A stretch of DNA of 64,000 bases from GCA-2730975 sp964576585. Lineage in GTDB: Bacteria; Verrucomicrobiota; Verrucomicrobiia; Opitutales; Seribacteraceae. Both the position numbers and the translations under genes were made by a program. Shown piece after piece: positions 45,576-53,609 of the stretch. The stretch lies in assembly GCA_964576585.1 (NCBI GenBank), contig CAZNWO010000002.1, forward strand, positions 1-64,000. Reading direction: 5' to 3'. Below the pieces are notes generated by a model that was not told the origin of the DNA, ran no database searches, and worked only from the letters and a program-made list of their open reading frames with translations. Numbering within the stretch: position 1 is the first letter of the stretch; every line of letters begins with the position of its first letter.

Positions 45576-45609
45576 GCAAAGAAGAAGCCGATCCCTTCCG
45601 AGATCGGCT
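45576..45609 (-). terminator. Intrinsic terminator after the second P-II gene, possibly bidirectional
   Basis: AGCCGATC (45586-45593) and GATCGGCT (45602-45609) form a perfect 8-base stem with an 8-base loop. On the minus strand it is followed by TTCTTCTTT, downstream of the P-II stop at 45656. A second copy of CGAGATCGGCT at 45547-45557 could pair with the same left arm, giving an alternative hairpin in dsbD-like transcripts. Confidence 0.6.
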
Positions 45610-45655
45610 CCGTTATGTAAAAGTTTAAACTTTTGGGTTTGTGTAGTGTGGAGTG

Positions 45656-45994
45656 TCAGACGGCTTCCTCGCCTTTTTCCCCGGTACGGATTCTCACCGC
45701 TTCTTCAACCGGCAGGACGAAGACCTTGCCGTCTCCGATCTTTCCTGTCTGTGCCGAGGAGACTATCGTGTCGACTGCCTTTGGGGCAACTTCGTCGCTC
45801 ACGGCAATCTCGATCATAACCTTCGGCAGGAAGTCAATCGTGTACTCGCTACCCCTGTAGATTTCGGTATGTCCTTTCTGTCTGCCGAAGCCTTTTACTT
45901 CGGTGACGGTCATTCCTTCTATACCAATCTCAGAGAGAGCGTCCTTAACTTCTTCCAACTTGAAAGGCTTTATTATTGCTTTGATTAGTTTCAT
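45656..45994 (-). CDS. Nitrogen regulatory protein P-II, second copy
   Basis: A 112-residue GlnB/GlnK protein. It has MKLIKAIIKPFKLEEVKDAL, the T-loop FGRQKGHTEIYRGSEYTIDF with Tyr51 for uridylylation, and the ATP/2-oxoglutarate B and C loops (SSAQTGKIGDGKVFVLPVEEAVRIRTGE). By hand count it differs from the neighbouring P-II at 15 of 112 positions; one is Met60, where the neighbour and most P-II proteins have Lys. It is separated from the amtB-glnK pair by a terminator, so it has its own transcription start in the 338-base gap. Confidence 0.93.
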   Translation of the reverse strand: MKLIKAIIKPFKLEEVKDALSEIGIEGMTVTEVKGFGRQKGHTEIYRGSEYTIDFLPKVMIEIAVSDEVAPKAVDTIVSSAQTGKIGDGKVFVLPVEEAVRIRTGEKGEEAV

Positions 45995-46332
45995 GGAGCT
46001 TTGTTCTTAATTATTGTAGGGTGTAACCATTTTCACCGTGCGCGGATTGGTCAAGCCCGTTTGTCTCATCCTCCTCGCTTACGCGTATTCCGCCTGTTAT
46101 GGCACTCATCATGACTGCGCCCGGGTTGTGTGGTGGCTTGAGGACAGCCAAGCGATTTCCATTCGCGTGAAAAAATGCAAGCGCCGTCTTTTTGAATTCG
46201 TTCTTGCCACGATCATTTTTAAGCTTGGTTTTTCTAGGTTTTGTTTTGCTTCAGGTACAAAAAAAGAGCCGACCAAAGCCGGCTCTTTTTAAAGTTTGCA
46301 GACCGTTTTTCGGTCTCTTCGAATTCAGAACT
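45995..46332. other. Gap between two P-II genes
   Basis: This 338-base stretch holds the strong terminator of the upstream P-II gene (46259-46290) and must hold the promoter of the downstream one. On the minus strand a TACAAT-like hexamer lies about 20 bases before the P-II ATG, but no convincing -35 and no sigma-54 element was found. An 84-codon frame on the + strand runs through the terminator and is not believed. Confidence 0.5.
46259..46290 (-). terminator. Strong intrinsic terminator after amtB-glnK
   Basis: AAAAAGAGCCG (46261-46271), loop ACCAAAGC, and CGGCTCTTTTT (46280-46290) form an 11-base perfect stem flanked by A and T runs, so it can act in both directions. On the minus strand it lies 42 bases past the stop of the first P-II gene. 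Confidence 0.85.
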
Positions 46333-46671
46333 TTAGATGGCCTCGTCTCCTTTCTCTGCGGTTCGAATTCGAACGGCGTCCTCGACAGGCAGCACGAAAA
46401 CCTTTCCATCCCCGATTTTTCCAGTCTGGGCCGAGGTCACAATGCTCTCGACCACCTTGGGGGCGCTTTCGTCGCTTACCGCCACTTCGATCTTTACCTT
46501 GGGAAGAAAATCCACGGTGTATTCGCTTCCCCTGTAGATCTCGGTGTGTCCCTTTTGCCTGCCGAAGCCCTTGACTTCGGAGACCGTCATGCCTTCGACG
46601 CCGATCTCGGCGAGGGCGTCCTTTACTTCCTCAAGCTTGAAGGGCTTGATGATTGCTTTGATTAATTTCAT
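46333..46671 (-). CDS. glnK: Nitrogen regulatory protein P-II (GlnK-type, amtB partner)
   Basis: A 112-residue P-II signal protein with all family motifs: KPFKLEEVKDALAEIGVEGM, the T-loop with Tyr51 (YRGSEYTVDFLPKVKIEV) and the nucleotide loop SAQTGKIGDGKVFVLP. P-II proteins bind ATP/ADP and 2-oxoglutarate and plug AmtB when nitrogen is plentiful. It lies 33 bases after amtB in the same direction, the standard amtB-glnK pairing although in reversed gene order, and ends at a strong terminator. Confidence 0.94.
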   Translation of the reverse strand: MKLIKAIIKPFKLEEVKDALAEIGVEGMTVSEVKGFGRQKGHTEIYRGSEYTVDFLPKVKIEVAVSDESAPKVVESIVTSAQTGKIGDGKVFVLPVEDAVRIRTAEKGDEAI

Positions 46672-46704
46672 TTTTGAAAACCTTCTATTTCGATGATTGT
46701 AGCT

Positions 46705-48156
46705 TTAGGAGGAATAACCCGTTTCGCCATGGTCGGTTAGGTCGAGTCCAGTCTCCTCCGAATCTTCGTCAGATCTGATGCCTCCTACGATTGCTCCTGC
46801 GATCTTTAGGGCTACTACCGAGATTATGCCGCTCCAGACGATGGTGAGAATGACGCTCTTTGCTTGAATCCAAAGTTGTTCGCCTACTTGGAAGCTTTCG
46901 CCACCGTGGGCTGCATCAATCACCAGACAGCCCGTCAAGAGGGCTCCGACGATGCCGCCAACGCCGTGAACGCCGAATACGTCCAAGCTGTCGTCATATC
47001 CGAACTTAGCCTTGATGGAAGTTGCCGTCCAGTAGCAGATGACACCAGAGGCGGCTCCGATAAGCAAGGCTCCCATCGGGCCAACCGATCCCGATGCAGG
47101 GGTAATGGCTACCAGGCCGGCGACTGCGCCAGTTGCCAGTCCGACCGCAGTGGGCTTGCCCTTCGTGAACCATTCTACGAACATCCAGCTTGCGGCAGCG
47201 GTTGCGGTGGCTACTTGGGTAACGAGGAGAGCCATGCCGGCGACTCCGTCGGCCGCAAGCTCACTGCCTGCATTGAATCCGAACCATCCAACCCAGAGCA
47301 TCGAAGCGCCTATCACGGTAAAGGGAACGCTGTGCGGAGCCAAGTGTGTGCTGCCGAGCCCCTTCCTTTTGCCAACTAGGATGCAGGCCACCAGTCCGGC
47401 GATTCCCGCATTGATGTGTACCACCGTGCCTCCCGCAAAGTCGATCACGCCCCAATTCGCGAAGAGTGCTCCGTCTCCGGACCACGCCATGTGGCAGATG
47501 GGAAGATAGGAGAAGGTAAACCAGAGTACGGAAAAGATGAGTACTGCGGAGAATTTCATTCTTTCGGCGAAGGCTCCGACGATCAGCGCTGGCGTGATGA
47601 TTGCAAATGTCATCTGGAAGGTGATGAAGACTACCTCAGGAATCGAACCGCTTACTGTATCAGCGTTGATGTTCGCTAGCAGGGCAGTGCCTAGACCTCC
47701 CACGAAGGAGTTGAGGTTGGTCACGCCCTCTTTCATCCCATCGGTGTTGAATGCAAGGCTATACCCGTAGATCACCCACAATATGGTAATGATGGAAGTG
47801 ATGGCAAAGCATTGCACCAGGATGGAGAGGATGTTCTTGCTTCGCACGAGCCCTCCGTAGAAGAGCGACAGTCCAGGTATAGTCATGAACAGCACAAGGG
47901 CGGTCGCAACGATCATCCAGGCGGTGTCTCCACTGTTGATTTCGGCAGGAGGCTCCTCTGCGGCGGCAGGCTCTTGGTCTGCGGCAGGTTCAGCGGTTGC
48001 ATCTGGTTCGGCTTGTGCGGGTTCGGCATCGACTGCGGGAGTCGTGTTTGCATCGGTTGCATTTTGGGCTAGCCCAACCGAAGCAAGTGCAATCAGTCCT
48101 GAAGCGACCAAGAAAATGGCGCCTTTGAACCATGGGATTTCTTTTTTAGCGAGCAT
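46705..48156 (-). CDS. amtB: Ammonium transporter AmtB
   Basis: A 483-residue AmtB-type channel. An N-terminal signal sequence (IFLVASGLIALASVGLAQ) is followed by an Ala/Glu/Pro-rich periplasmic stretch of about 45 residues, longer than usual, and then eleven membrane segments. Signatures: GLSLFYGGLVRSKN, TYLPICHMAW-type region, DFAGGTVVHINAGIAGL with one of the pore histidines' neighbours, and DVFGVHGVGGIVGALLTG with the second twin-His site. The first gene of amtB-glnK, it is preceded by a good sigma-54-type element. Confidence 0.95.
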   Translation of the reverse strand: MLAKKEIPWFKGAIFLVASGLIALASVGLAQNATDANTTPAVDAEPAQAEPDATAEPAADQEPAAAEEPPAEINSGDTAWMIVATALVLFMTIPGLSLFYGGLVRSKNILSILVQCFAITSIITILWVIYGYSLAFNTDGMKEGVTNLNSFVGGLGTALLANINADTVSGSIPEVVFITFQMTFAIITPALIVGAFAERMKFSAVLIFSVLWFTFSYLPICHMAWSGDGALFANWGVIDFAGGTVVHINAGIAGLVACILVGKRKGLGSTHLAPHSVPFTVIGASMLWVGWFGFNAGSELAADGVAGMALLVTQVATATAAASWMFVEWFTKGKPTAVGLATGAVAGLVAITPASGSVGPMGALLIGAASGVICYWTATSIKAKFGYDDSLDVFGVHGVGGIVGALLTGCLVIDAAHGGESFQVGEQLWIQAKSVILTIVWSGIISVVALKIAGAIVGGIRSDEDSEETGLDLTDHGETGYSS

Positions 48157-48212
48157 TGGATAGTTTCCTTTCCTTTTGGTTTTTAATTGATTACAAAATC
48201 TGGGTTATAGAT

Positions 48213-48228
48213 TGCAGGAACTGCGCCA
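48213..48228 (-). promoter_or_regulatory. Candidate sigma-54 promoter of amtB
   Basis: On the minus strand TGGCGC-N5-CTGCA matches TGGCAC-N5-TTGCA at 9 of 11 defined positions, keeping the essential GG at -24 and GC at -12 with the correct spacing. It lies about 57 bases before the amtB ATG. Nitrogen-controlled amtB-glnK operons elsewhere are driven by sigma-54 and NtrC. No NtrC site was identified with confidence. Confidence 0.65.
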
Positions 48229-48340
48229 ATGTGCCTCCGGTTGGACTTGTTGAAAAAAAAACACACAATCCACAGGCACCTCGGTAGCGTCGAGGCTCTC
48301 GACATGGCTTTCCGTTCCAAAGGCAAGGCTGGGATCGCCG

Positions 48341-48364
48341 TTTGCCTGTCTCCCGACAGGCAAA
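48341..48364. terminator. Perfect 10-base hairpin between aspS and amtB
   Basis: TTTGCCTGTC and GACAGGCAAA form a perfect stem with a TCCC loop, 38 bases after the aspS stop (minus strand). No U-tract follows on either strand, so it is an atypical terminator or an RNA-end stabiliser. It could separate aspS transcription from amtB. Confidence 0.5.
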
Positions 48365-48402
48365 CTCTCTAAGATTGCCCCGAAAGTAGAAGGCTTTTGA
48401 GC

Positions 48403-50193
48403 TTACTGCGGAGCTTCAGGCAATACGGAGCGAACGTGTAGGTCGCGCAATTGCTTATCCGTTGCCTTGCCGGGACTGTCGGTCATTAGGTCTTGGCCTT
48501 TTTGTGTTTTCGGAAAGGCGATGACGTCGCGAATGCTTTCTCGGCCCGCTAGGATCGCCACTAGTCGATCGAGACCTAGGGCGATGCCGCCATGGGGAGG
48601 GGCACCGAAGGAAAAGGCTTCCAGCATGTAGCCGAAACGGCTTTGCACGACTTCCGGCGGGATTTGAAGGACGTCCTCAAACACTTTTTTCTGGACTGCG
48701 GGCTGGTGAATACGAATAGAGCCTCCTCCGAGCTCCACTCCGTTTAGCACGATGTCGTAATGCTGTCCGCGTACTCGCTTGGGATCGGAGTCGAGGTACT
48801 CGAGGTCTTCGGGTACGGGCGAAGTGAATGGGTGGTGGGAGGCGACGTAGCGGCCTTGTTCCTCGTCGTGAGTCATGAGAGGAAAGTCTATTACCCAGAG
48901 GAACTTCCAGTCGGTGGGGGAACGTTGGAGCTTGCCCCGCTTTTCCAGTAGGGTGGCGCTTTCCAAGCGAATCCGTCCGAGAATGTTGCAGGAGCTTTCC
49001 CATTCTCCGGCGGCAAAGAAAACGATGTCTCCTTCCTCGACGGCAAGATTTTCCCTCAGCGTATCTTGCTCGGCTTGGGAAAGAAACTTGAGGATGGGTG
49101 ACTTCCATTCCCCGTTTTCCGACTTTATGAACGCCAGCCCTTTTGCTCCAAGAAGTTTCGCCGTGTCCTCCAAGTGCTTGAGTTCGCCCTGAGTCAGGTC
49201 GGCGAGGCCTTTGGCATTGATGGCCTTTACTACGCCACCGGATTGAACGGTGCCTGAGAAGACCTTGAAGTCGGACGCGGAAAAGGTTTCCGAGAAGTCG
49301 CTGATTTCCATTTCGAAGCGCATGTCGGGCTTGTCGGAACCGAACCGATTCATGGCTTCTTGGAAGGGCATGCGCAGAAAGGGGGTGTCTATATCGACGT
49401 CTAGGGTCTTCTTCCAAACCTCCCTAAGCAGACCCTCGATTAGAGCGTACATGTCCTCACGGTCAATGAACGACATCTCGAGGTCTATTTGAGTGAATTC
49501 CGGTTGCCGGTCAGCCCTCAGGTCCTCGTCGCGGAAACAACGGGCAAGCTGGTAATACCTTTCGACGCCTGCTACCATCAGCATTTGCTTGTATTGCTGT
49601 GGGGACTGGGGCAGGGCATAGAACTTGCCCGGGCTTTGACGGCTGGGGACAAGAAACTCTCGAGCTCCTTCGGGAGTGCTCTTGAAAAGCATGGGCGTCT
49701 CGACTTCCAGAAAGTCGTTGGCGTCAAAGTACTCCCTGATCGCCATGCAGGCTCGATGACGAAGCTTGAGCGTATTTAGGTTCGTCGGTCTCCGCAGGTC
49801 CAAGTATCGATGGGCGAGACGAAGGTCCTCGCCGACTTTTTCCGCCTCGGCATCGAGAGGGAAAGGGGGCGTGCGAGATTGGTTGTGAACCGTAAGCGAT
49901 TCAACGTGTACCTCGACTTCACCCGTCGGCAAGCTTTCGTTTGTGGTTTCGGAGTCTCTTTCCCTTATCTCTCCACTCGCCTCGACTACGCTTTCCGGTT
50001 TCAGCTTCTGGAAAAGGTCGGCCAGTTCTTGGTTTTCAGGATCGAAGACGAGCTGGGTTTTGCCTTCGCGGTCGCGCAAGTCGATGAAGAAGATTCCTCC
50101 GTGATCACGTACCGAATCCACCCAGCCTATCAGGGTTGCTTGTTGTCCGGCATTCGCCTTGCGGAGTTCGTTACAGTTGTGGGTGCGTTTCAT
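48403..50193 (-). CDS. aspS: Aspartyl-tRNA synthetase
   Basis: A class II synthetase of 596 residues, the bacterial type with a GAD insertion domain (about residues 290-415). The N-terminal OB-fold has GWVDSVRDHGGIFFIDLRDR; class II motif 2 is YYQLARCFRDEDLRADRQPE followed by FTQIDLEMSF, and motif 3 is HGGIALGLDRLVAILAG. Start ATG 50193 gives MKRTHNCNELR. It follows the ion-channel gene after 79 bases in the same direction. Confidence 0.96.
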   Translation of the reverse strand: MKRTHNCNELRKANAGQQATLIGWVDSVRDHGGIFFIDLRDREGKTQLVFDPENQELADLFQKLKPESVVEASGEIRERDSETTNESLPTGEVEVHVESLTVHNQSRTPPFPLDAEAEKVGEDLRLAHRYLDLRRPTNLNTLKLRHRACMAIREYFDANDFLEVETPMLFKSTPEGAREFLVPSRQSPGKFYALPQSPQQYKQMLMVAGVERYYQLARCFRDEDLRADRQPEFTQIDLEMSFIDREDMYALIEGLLREVWKKTLDVDIDTPFLRMPFQEAMNRFGSDKPDMRFEMEISDFSETFSASDFKVFSGTVQSGGVVKAINAKGLADLTQGELKHLEDTAKLLGAKGLAFIKSENGEWKSPILKFLSQAEQDTLRENLAVEEGDIVFFAAGEWESSCNILGRIRLESATLLEKRGKLQRSPTDWKFLWVIDFPLMTHDEEQGRYVASHHPFTSPVPEDLEYLDSDPKRVRGQHYDIVLNGVELGGGSIRIHQPAVQKKVFEDVLQIPPEVVQSRFGYMLEAFSFGAPPHGGIALGLDRLVAILAGRESIRDVIAFPKTQKGQDLMTDSPGKATDKQLRDLHVRSVLPEAPQ

Positions 50194-50272
50194 ATCGCCT
50201 AAGGTTTGGGGAAAGCCACTCTATCTTGCTTAAATCGAGCGACAAGGCAAGCGAGATGGAATCTTTTGCCTA

Positions 50273-51187
50273 CTAGCCTTGTGTTTTTTGATCTTCCAGC
50301 ATTTTCTTTACAACTTTCATTTCCGAGGAAAGTTCCTCTAGCCGCTTGTGCAGGTCGTCTATTCCGTCACGAATCGGATCGGGTCGTTCCCTCCGTCGAT
50401 CGATTTCATACTGCAGTGCCATCTCCGAGTTCGTCTCGTCCATGCTGTTCATGATTACTCCGATGACGAGGTTCAGGACGATCATTGTCCCGATCAGCAC
50501 AAAGCTCACGAAAAACAAGGCGGCGCCGAGGGGTGAAGATGAAGGGGTAGGAGTCCATTTTACGATATCTTCCGAGGAATAACCGTAATTGTCGGATCCG
50601 TACATGTTTATGTACATGACGTCGGTCCAGTCTTCCAGGGTGACCACTCGAAAGAGCGACAAGATGGAAGTCTGAAGGTTCCTGAAATGGATGGGATCGT
50701 TCTCACCATAGAGAAAAACTGCCATTGCCCCGTAGACGTAGAACAAGAGCAATAGTAGAATACTGACGTAAAACATGGAGGGAAGGCTCTTCAAGAGGCA
50801 CCCGACCAAGACCTGTAGTTTTGGAACTGCCGAGACTAGACGCAGTACTCGTAGGATGCGGGCAAGCCTAAGCACGGGAATAAAAGAACCGTCTATGGGA
50901 AGGATTGGTTCCAGAAGGCAGACCGTGACTATGGCGAAGTCGAAAAGATTCCATGGATTACGAAAGTAATTCGACGGTTTTTTCCCCTCGGCGAGGATTT
51001 TCATGGCCGCCTCGATCGTGAATATTGCGAGGACTATGACATCCAGAAAGCCCAAGACTTCAGCGTGCTTCTCGGCGAACCCCTTGTAGGTTTGTATGCC
51101 GACAAGGATTCCCGCCACCAGAATCGTGACCACGATGAATCGATTGAATGGCTTGCTTTTCGTTATCGTTTTACAAATCGAGTGCAT
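50273..51187 (-). CDS. Bacterial voltage-gated cation channel (NaChBac family)
   Basis: A 304-residue six-segment channel subunit that would work as a tetramer. The S4 voltage sensor (VLRLARILRVLRLVSAVPKL) has arginines every third position. The pore helix and filter read LFRVVTLEDWTDVMYINMYG. Residues 275-304 form a C-terminal coiled coil (DLHKRLEELSSEMKVVKKML), the tetramer assembly bundle of this family. The NavAb/NaChBac filter is TLESW; TLEDWTD carries extra aspartates at the 178 and 181 positions, as in the engineered calcium-selective CavAb (TLDDWSD), so calcium permeation is plausible. It is transcribed away from manC and toward aspS. Confidence 0.9.
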   Translation of the reverse strand: MHSICKTITKSKPFNRFIVVTILVAGILVGIQTYKGFAEKHAEVLGFLDVIVLAIFTIEAAMKILAEGKKPSNYFRNPWNLFDFAIVTVCLLEPILPIDGSFIPVLRLARILRVLRLVSAVPKLQVLVGCLLKSLPSMFYVSILLLLLFYVYGAMAVFLYGENDPIHFRNLQTSILSLFRVVTLEDWTDVMYINMYGSDNYGYSSEDIVKWTPTPSSSPLGAALFFVSFVLIGTMIVLNLVIGVIMNSMDETNSEMALQYEIDRRRERPDPIRDGIDDLHKRLEELSSEMKVVKKMLEDQKTQG

Positions 51188-51272
51188 GGGCGTGCTTGAT
51201 TATCGTCTATGTTCGAGTCGGCAAGAGATTTTTTCTCGCCAAACGCTTCCGGCATCGTTGCCCTTTGTCGCT

Positions 51273-52361
51273 ATGGAAGAAAGATTCGTTGTCATCATGG
51301 CGGGGGGAAGCGGCGAGAGGTTTTGGCCGCAAAGTCGGCTGCGTCGTCCGAAACACTTGCTCCCGATCGTTGGGGATTCTCCTATGCTCAGGCAAACCGT
51401 CGAGCGGTTGAAGGGCCTGGTTCCTCCGGAGAATGTTTTCGTCATAACGAATTGCGAACAACGAGAGGCCGTGCTGGAGTGCTGTCCCGAGCTCTTGCCC
51501 GAACGTGTGGTCGGGGAACCCGTCGGAAGAGATACGGCCGCCGCAGTTGGTCTTGCAGCCATTCTCGTTAGGCGAGAAAATGCAAAGTCCGTTTTCGCAA
51601 TACTGCCTGCCGATCACGTGATTGCTGATGCCGAGGGCTTTCGCTCTGTACTGGACGCCTCCTTCCAAGCTGCCGGTTCCGAGGACTTGCTTGTGACCAT
51701 AGGGATTCAGCCCGACGAGCCTGCCACGGGATACGGCTACCTTCACCGAGGAGAACTTCACGCAGAATGCAAGGATCGTCCCGTCTACAAGGTTTCCCGT
51801 TTCGTTGAAAAGCCGGACTTGGATACTGCTCGAGGCTATCTGCAGTCTGGTGAATATCTTTGGAACGCAGGCATGTTCGTCTGGCGTCCCGAGGTGATTC
51901 TCGGCTCGATTGCGGAGCATTCTCCCGAACTCTTTGTGGGGTTGGAGGAACTGGAGTCAAAATGGTCGGACTCCGGGAGTCTTTCCGAGGCGATGGAGCG
52001 CACCTATCCTTCGCTGCAAAAAATCTCCATCGACTTTGCGGTCATGGAAAAGGCGCAAAACGTTGCCTTGCTTGAATCGGACTTCGATTGGGACGACGTC
52101 GGCGAGTGGCCTGCAATCGCCCGGCATTTTCCCTCCGACGATTCTGGCAATGTCTTTCGAGGCGAAGGCATCGCACTGGATTCCACGGGAAACGTCACTT
52201 TCGCCGAGGATGGGCATCTCGTGGCTCTCCTGGGAGTGGATGACTTGATCGTCGTGCAGTCCGGGGACGCCACTCTCGTCTGCCGCAAGGATATGGCTCA
52301 GCGAATCAAGGAAGTGACCGGGAAGGTGTCCGAACTGCCCGGAAGTGAGGGCAAGACCTGA
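51273..52361 (+). CDS. manC: Mannose-1-phosphate guanylyltransferase
   Basis: It makes GDP-mannose from mannose 1-phosphate and GTP. ATG 51273 gives 362 residues beginning MEERFVVIMAGGSGERFWPQ, the signature nucleotidyltransferase loop, followed by SRLRRPKHLLPIVG, VVGEPVGRDTAAAVGLAA, FAILPADHVI, FVEKPDLDTA, YLWNAGMFVWR and the C-terminal left-handed repeats. There is no phosphomannose isomerase domain. In-frame codons upstream overlap the divergent channel gene and are rejected. The product could supply the GT4 of the solute cluster 13 kb away as well as envelope glycans. First gene of a run through folC. Confidence 0.93.
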   Translation: MEERFVVIMAGGSGERFWPQSRLRRPKHLLPIVGDSPMLRQTVERLKGLVPPENVFVITNCEQREAVLECCPELLPERVVGEPVGRDTAAAVGLAAILVRRENAKSVFAILPADHVIADAEGFRSVLDASFQAAGSEDLLVTIGIQPDEPATGYGYLHRGELHAECKDRPVYKVSRFVEKPDLDTARGYLQSGEYLWNAGMFVWRPEVILGSIAEHSPELFVGLEELESKWSDSGSLSEAMERTYPSLQKISIDFAVMEKAQNVALLESDFDWDDVGEWPAIARHFPSDDSGNVFRGEGIALDSTGNVTFAEDGHLVALLGVDDLIVVQSGDATLVCRKDMAQRIKEVTGKVSELPGSEGKT

Positions 52362-52377
52362 TTCATCCTGAAAGGCA

Positions 52378-52836
52378 ATGACGAATCTTCTCGGCATCGA
52401 TTACGGAAGGAAGCGAATGGGCTTGGCGTTTGCGGATGAGCTCGGCGTGGCTCTACCGCTCGAGCCCGTAGACGGTGTTGACTTCGAGCAGTGGAATGAG
52501 CAATTGGCTGCAGTGATCGAGAAACGAAAAGTTCATGAAATCATAGTCGGTTATCCCCTCAATATGGATGGTTCCGCCGGAACTCGCGCCAAGGAGGTCG
52601 ATGCGTTTGCACAGACCTTGGAGAAAAGGTTTGGCCTTCCCGTCCACAAGGTTGACGAACGCCTGACCACCCATGCGGCGAAAGAGGAAATCCTTGCTGT
52701 TCATGGACGAAGGCCTGAACGGTCGAGCGGTGAACTCGACTCCGCCGCGGCAACCTTGATACTCAGGGACTTTCTCGAGGAACGTTCGCCCGCTATGCTT
52801 CCTGATCCCGAAGGTCCGGACCTTGACCATCCGTGA
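52378..52836 (+). CDS. ruvX: RuvX/YqgF-type putative Holliday junction resolvase
   Basis: An RNase H-fold protein of 152 residues, a family linked to pre-16S rRNA end processing and recombination. It has LLGIDYGRKRMGLAFADE, IIVGYPLNMDGSAGTRAKEV and KVDERLTTHAAKE, then SGELDSAAATLILRDFLEER, with acidic catalytic positions in each. Its stop overlaps the GTG start of truA (GTGA). Confidence 0.9.
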   Translation: MTNLLGIDYGRKRMGLAFADELGVALPLEPVDGVDFEQWNEQLAAVIEKRKVHEIIVGYPLNMDGSAGTRAKEVDAFAQTLEKRFGLPVHKVDERLTTHAAKEEILAVHGRRPERSSGELDSAAATLILRDFLEERSPAMLPDPEGPDLDHP

Positions 52837-53609
52837 GTCCCTTGGAACAGGGGAAGAGGCGTTGGCGATGCACCTGCGCATACGACGGGACCAACTTTCA
52901 CGGATGGCAGTTGCAGCCTAATGGACCTTCCGTTCAAGGGGTATTGGGCACGGCCTTGGAGAAGACGCTGGGTGAAGAGGTTCGTACCGTGGGAGCCGGC
53001 CGCACGGACGCGGGAGTGCATGCCCGAGGACAGGTTTTTCACTTCGATGCAGCTTGGCGTCATGGGGAGGAGAGGTTCCTCATGGCAATGCGGACAAGGC
53101 TTCCCTCCGAGGTTCAGGTTCGAGAGATTCGTCCGGTTTCTGCAAACTTTCATGCCCTTCGTTCCTCTTTCGGCAAGCGTTACGAGTATCATGCCGTCGA
53201 GGGCTGGGCTTTCCCTCAGGATAATCGATTCGTGCATTCGCTGGAAAATCGAAAAGTCGATCTCGACGCGATGAGAGAGGCTGCTGTCCATCTTGTCGGC
53301 AAGCATGACTTTTCCGCCTTTTCCGCCTCTCGGCGTTGTGAAGACAACGAGAACCCCGTTAAGGATCTATGGCTTCTGGACGTCCTGAAAAGAGGACCTC
53401 GAGTAAAGATTACAGCGGAGGGAGGAGGCTTTCTCTACAAGATGGTTCGTAGTCTTGCGGGAGCTCTTTTCGACGTAGGTATCGGAAAGTTTCAGCCCGA
53501 TGACATCAGGGAAATCTTGCTTTCCCGAAAAAGGACCCACTTGGTCGTTACCGCTCCCGCCCGAGGCTTGACTCTGGCAAAAGTATTTTACCGAAAACCC
53601 CGAAGATGA
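52833..53609 (+). CDS. truA: tRNA pseudouridine(38-40) synthase
   Basis: TruA makes pseudouridine at positions 38-40 of tRNA anticodon arms. The 258-residue protein has AYDGTNFHGWQLQPNGPSVQ, the catalytic GAGRTDAGVHARGQVFHF with the Asp nucleophile, and LVGKHDFSAFSA, then GGGFLYKMVRSLAGALFDVG. The GTG start overlaps ruvX, and the stop overlaps comF by four bases. Confidence 0.94.
   Translation: MSPLEQGKRRWRCTCAYDGTNFHGWQLQPNGPSVQGVLGTALEKTLGEEVRTVGAGRTDAGVHARGQVFHFDAAWRHGEERFLMAMRTRLPSEVQVREIRPVSANFHALRSSFGKRYEYHAVEGWAFPQDNRFVHSLENRKVDLDAMREAAVHLVGKHDFSAFSASRRCEDNENPVKDLWLLDVLKRGPRVKITAEGGGFLYKMVRSLAGALFDVGIGKFQPDDIREILLSRKRTHLVVTAPARGLTLAKVFYRKPRR

Noticed and set aside
45520..45628. Frameshift explanation for the short C-terminus of the DsbD-like protein
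   Set aside because: The other frame after the stop encodes a charged, non-membrane peptide that runs into the terminator hairpin. The missing two segments are present at the N-terminus instead.
46038..46292. 84-codon frame on the + strand between the two P-II genes
   Set aside because: It runs straight through the strong terminator at 46259-46290, has no family resemblance and lies where the minus-strand P-II promoter must be.
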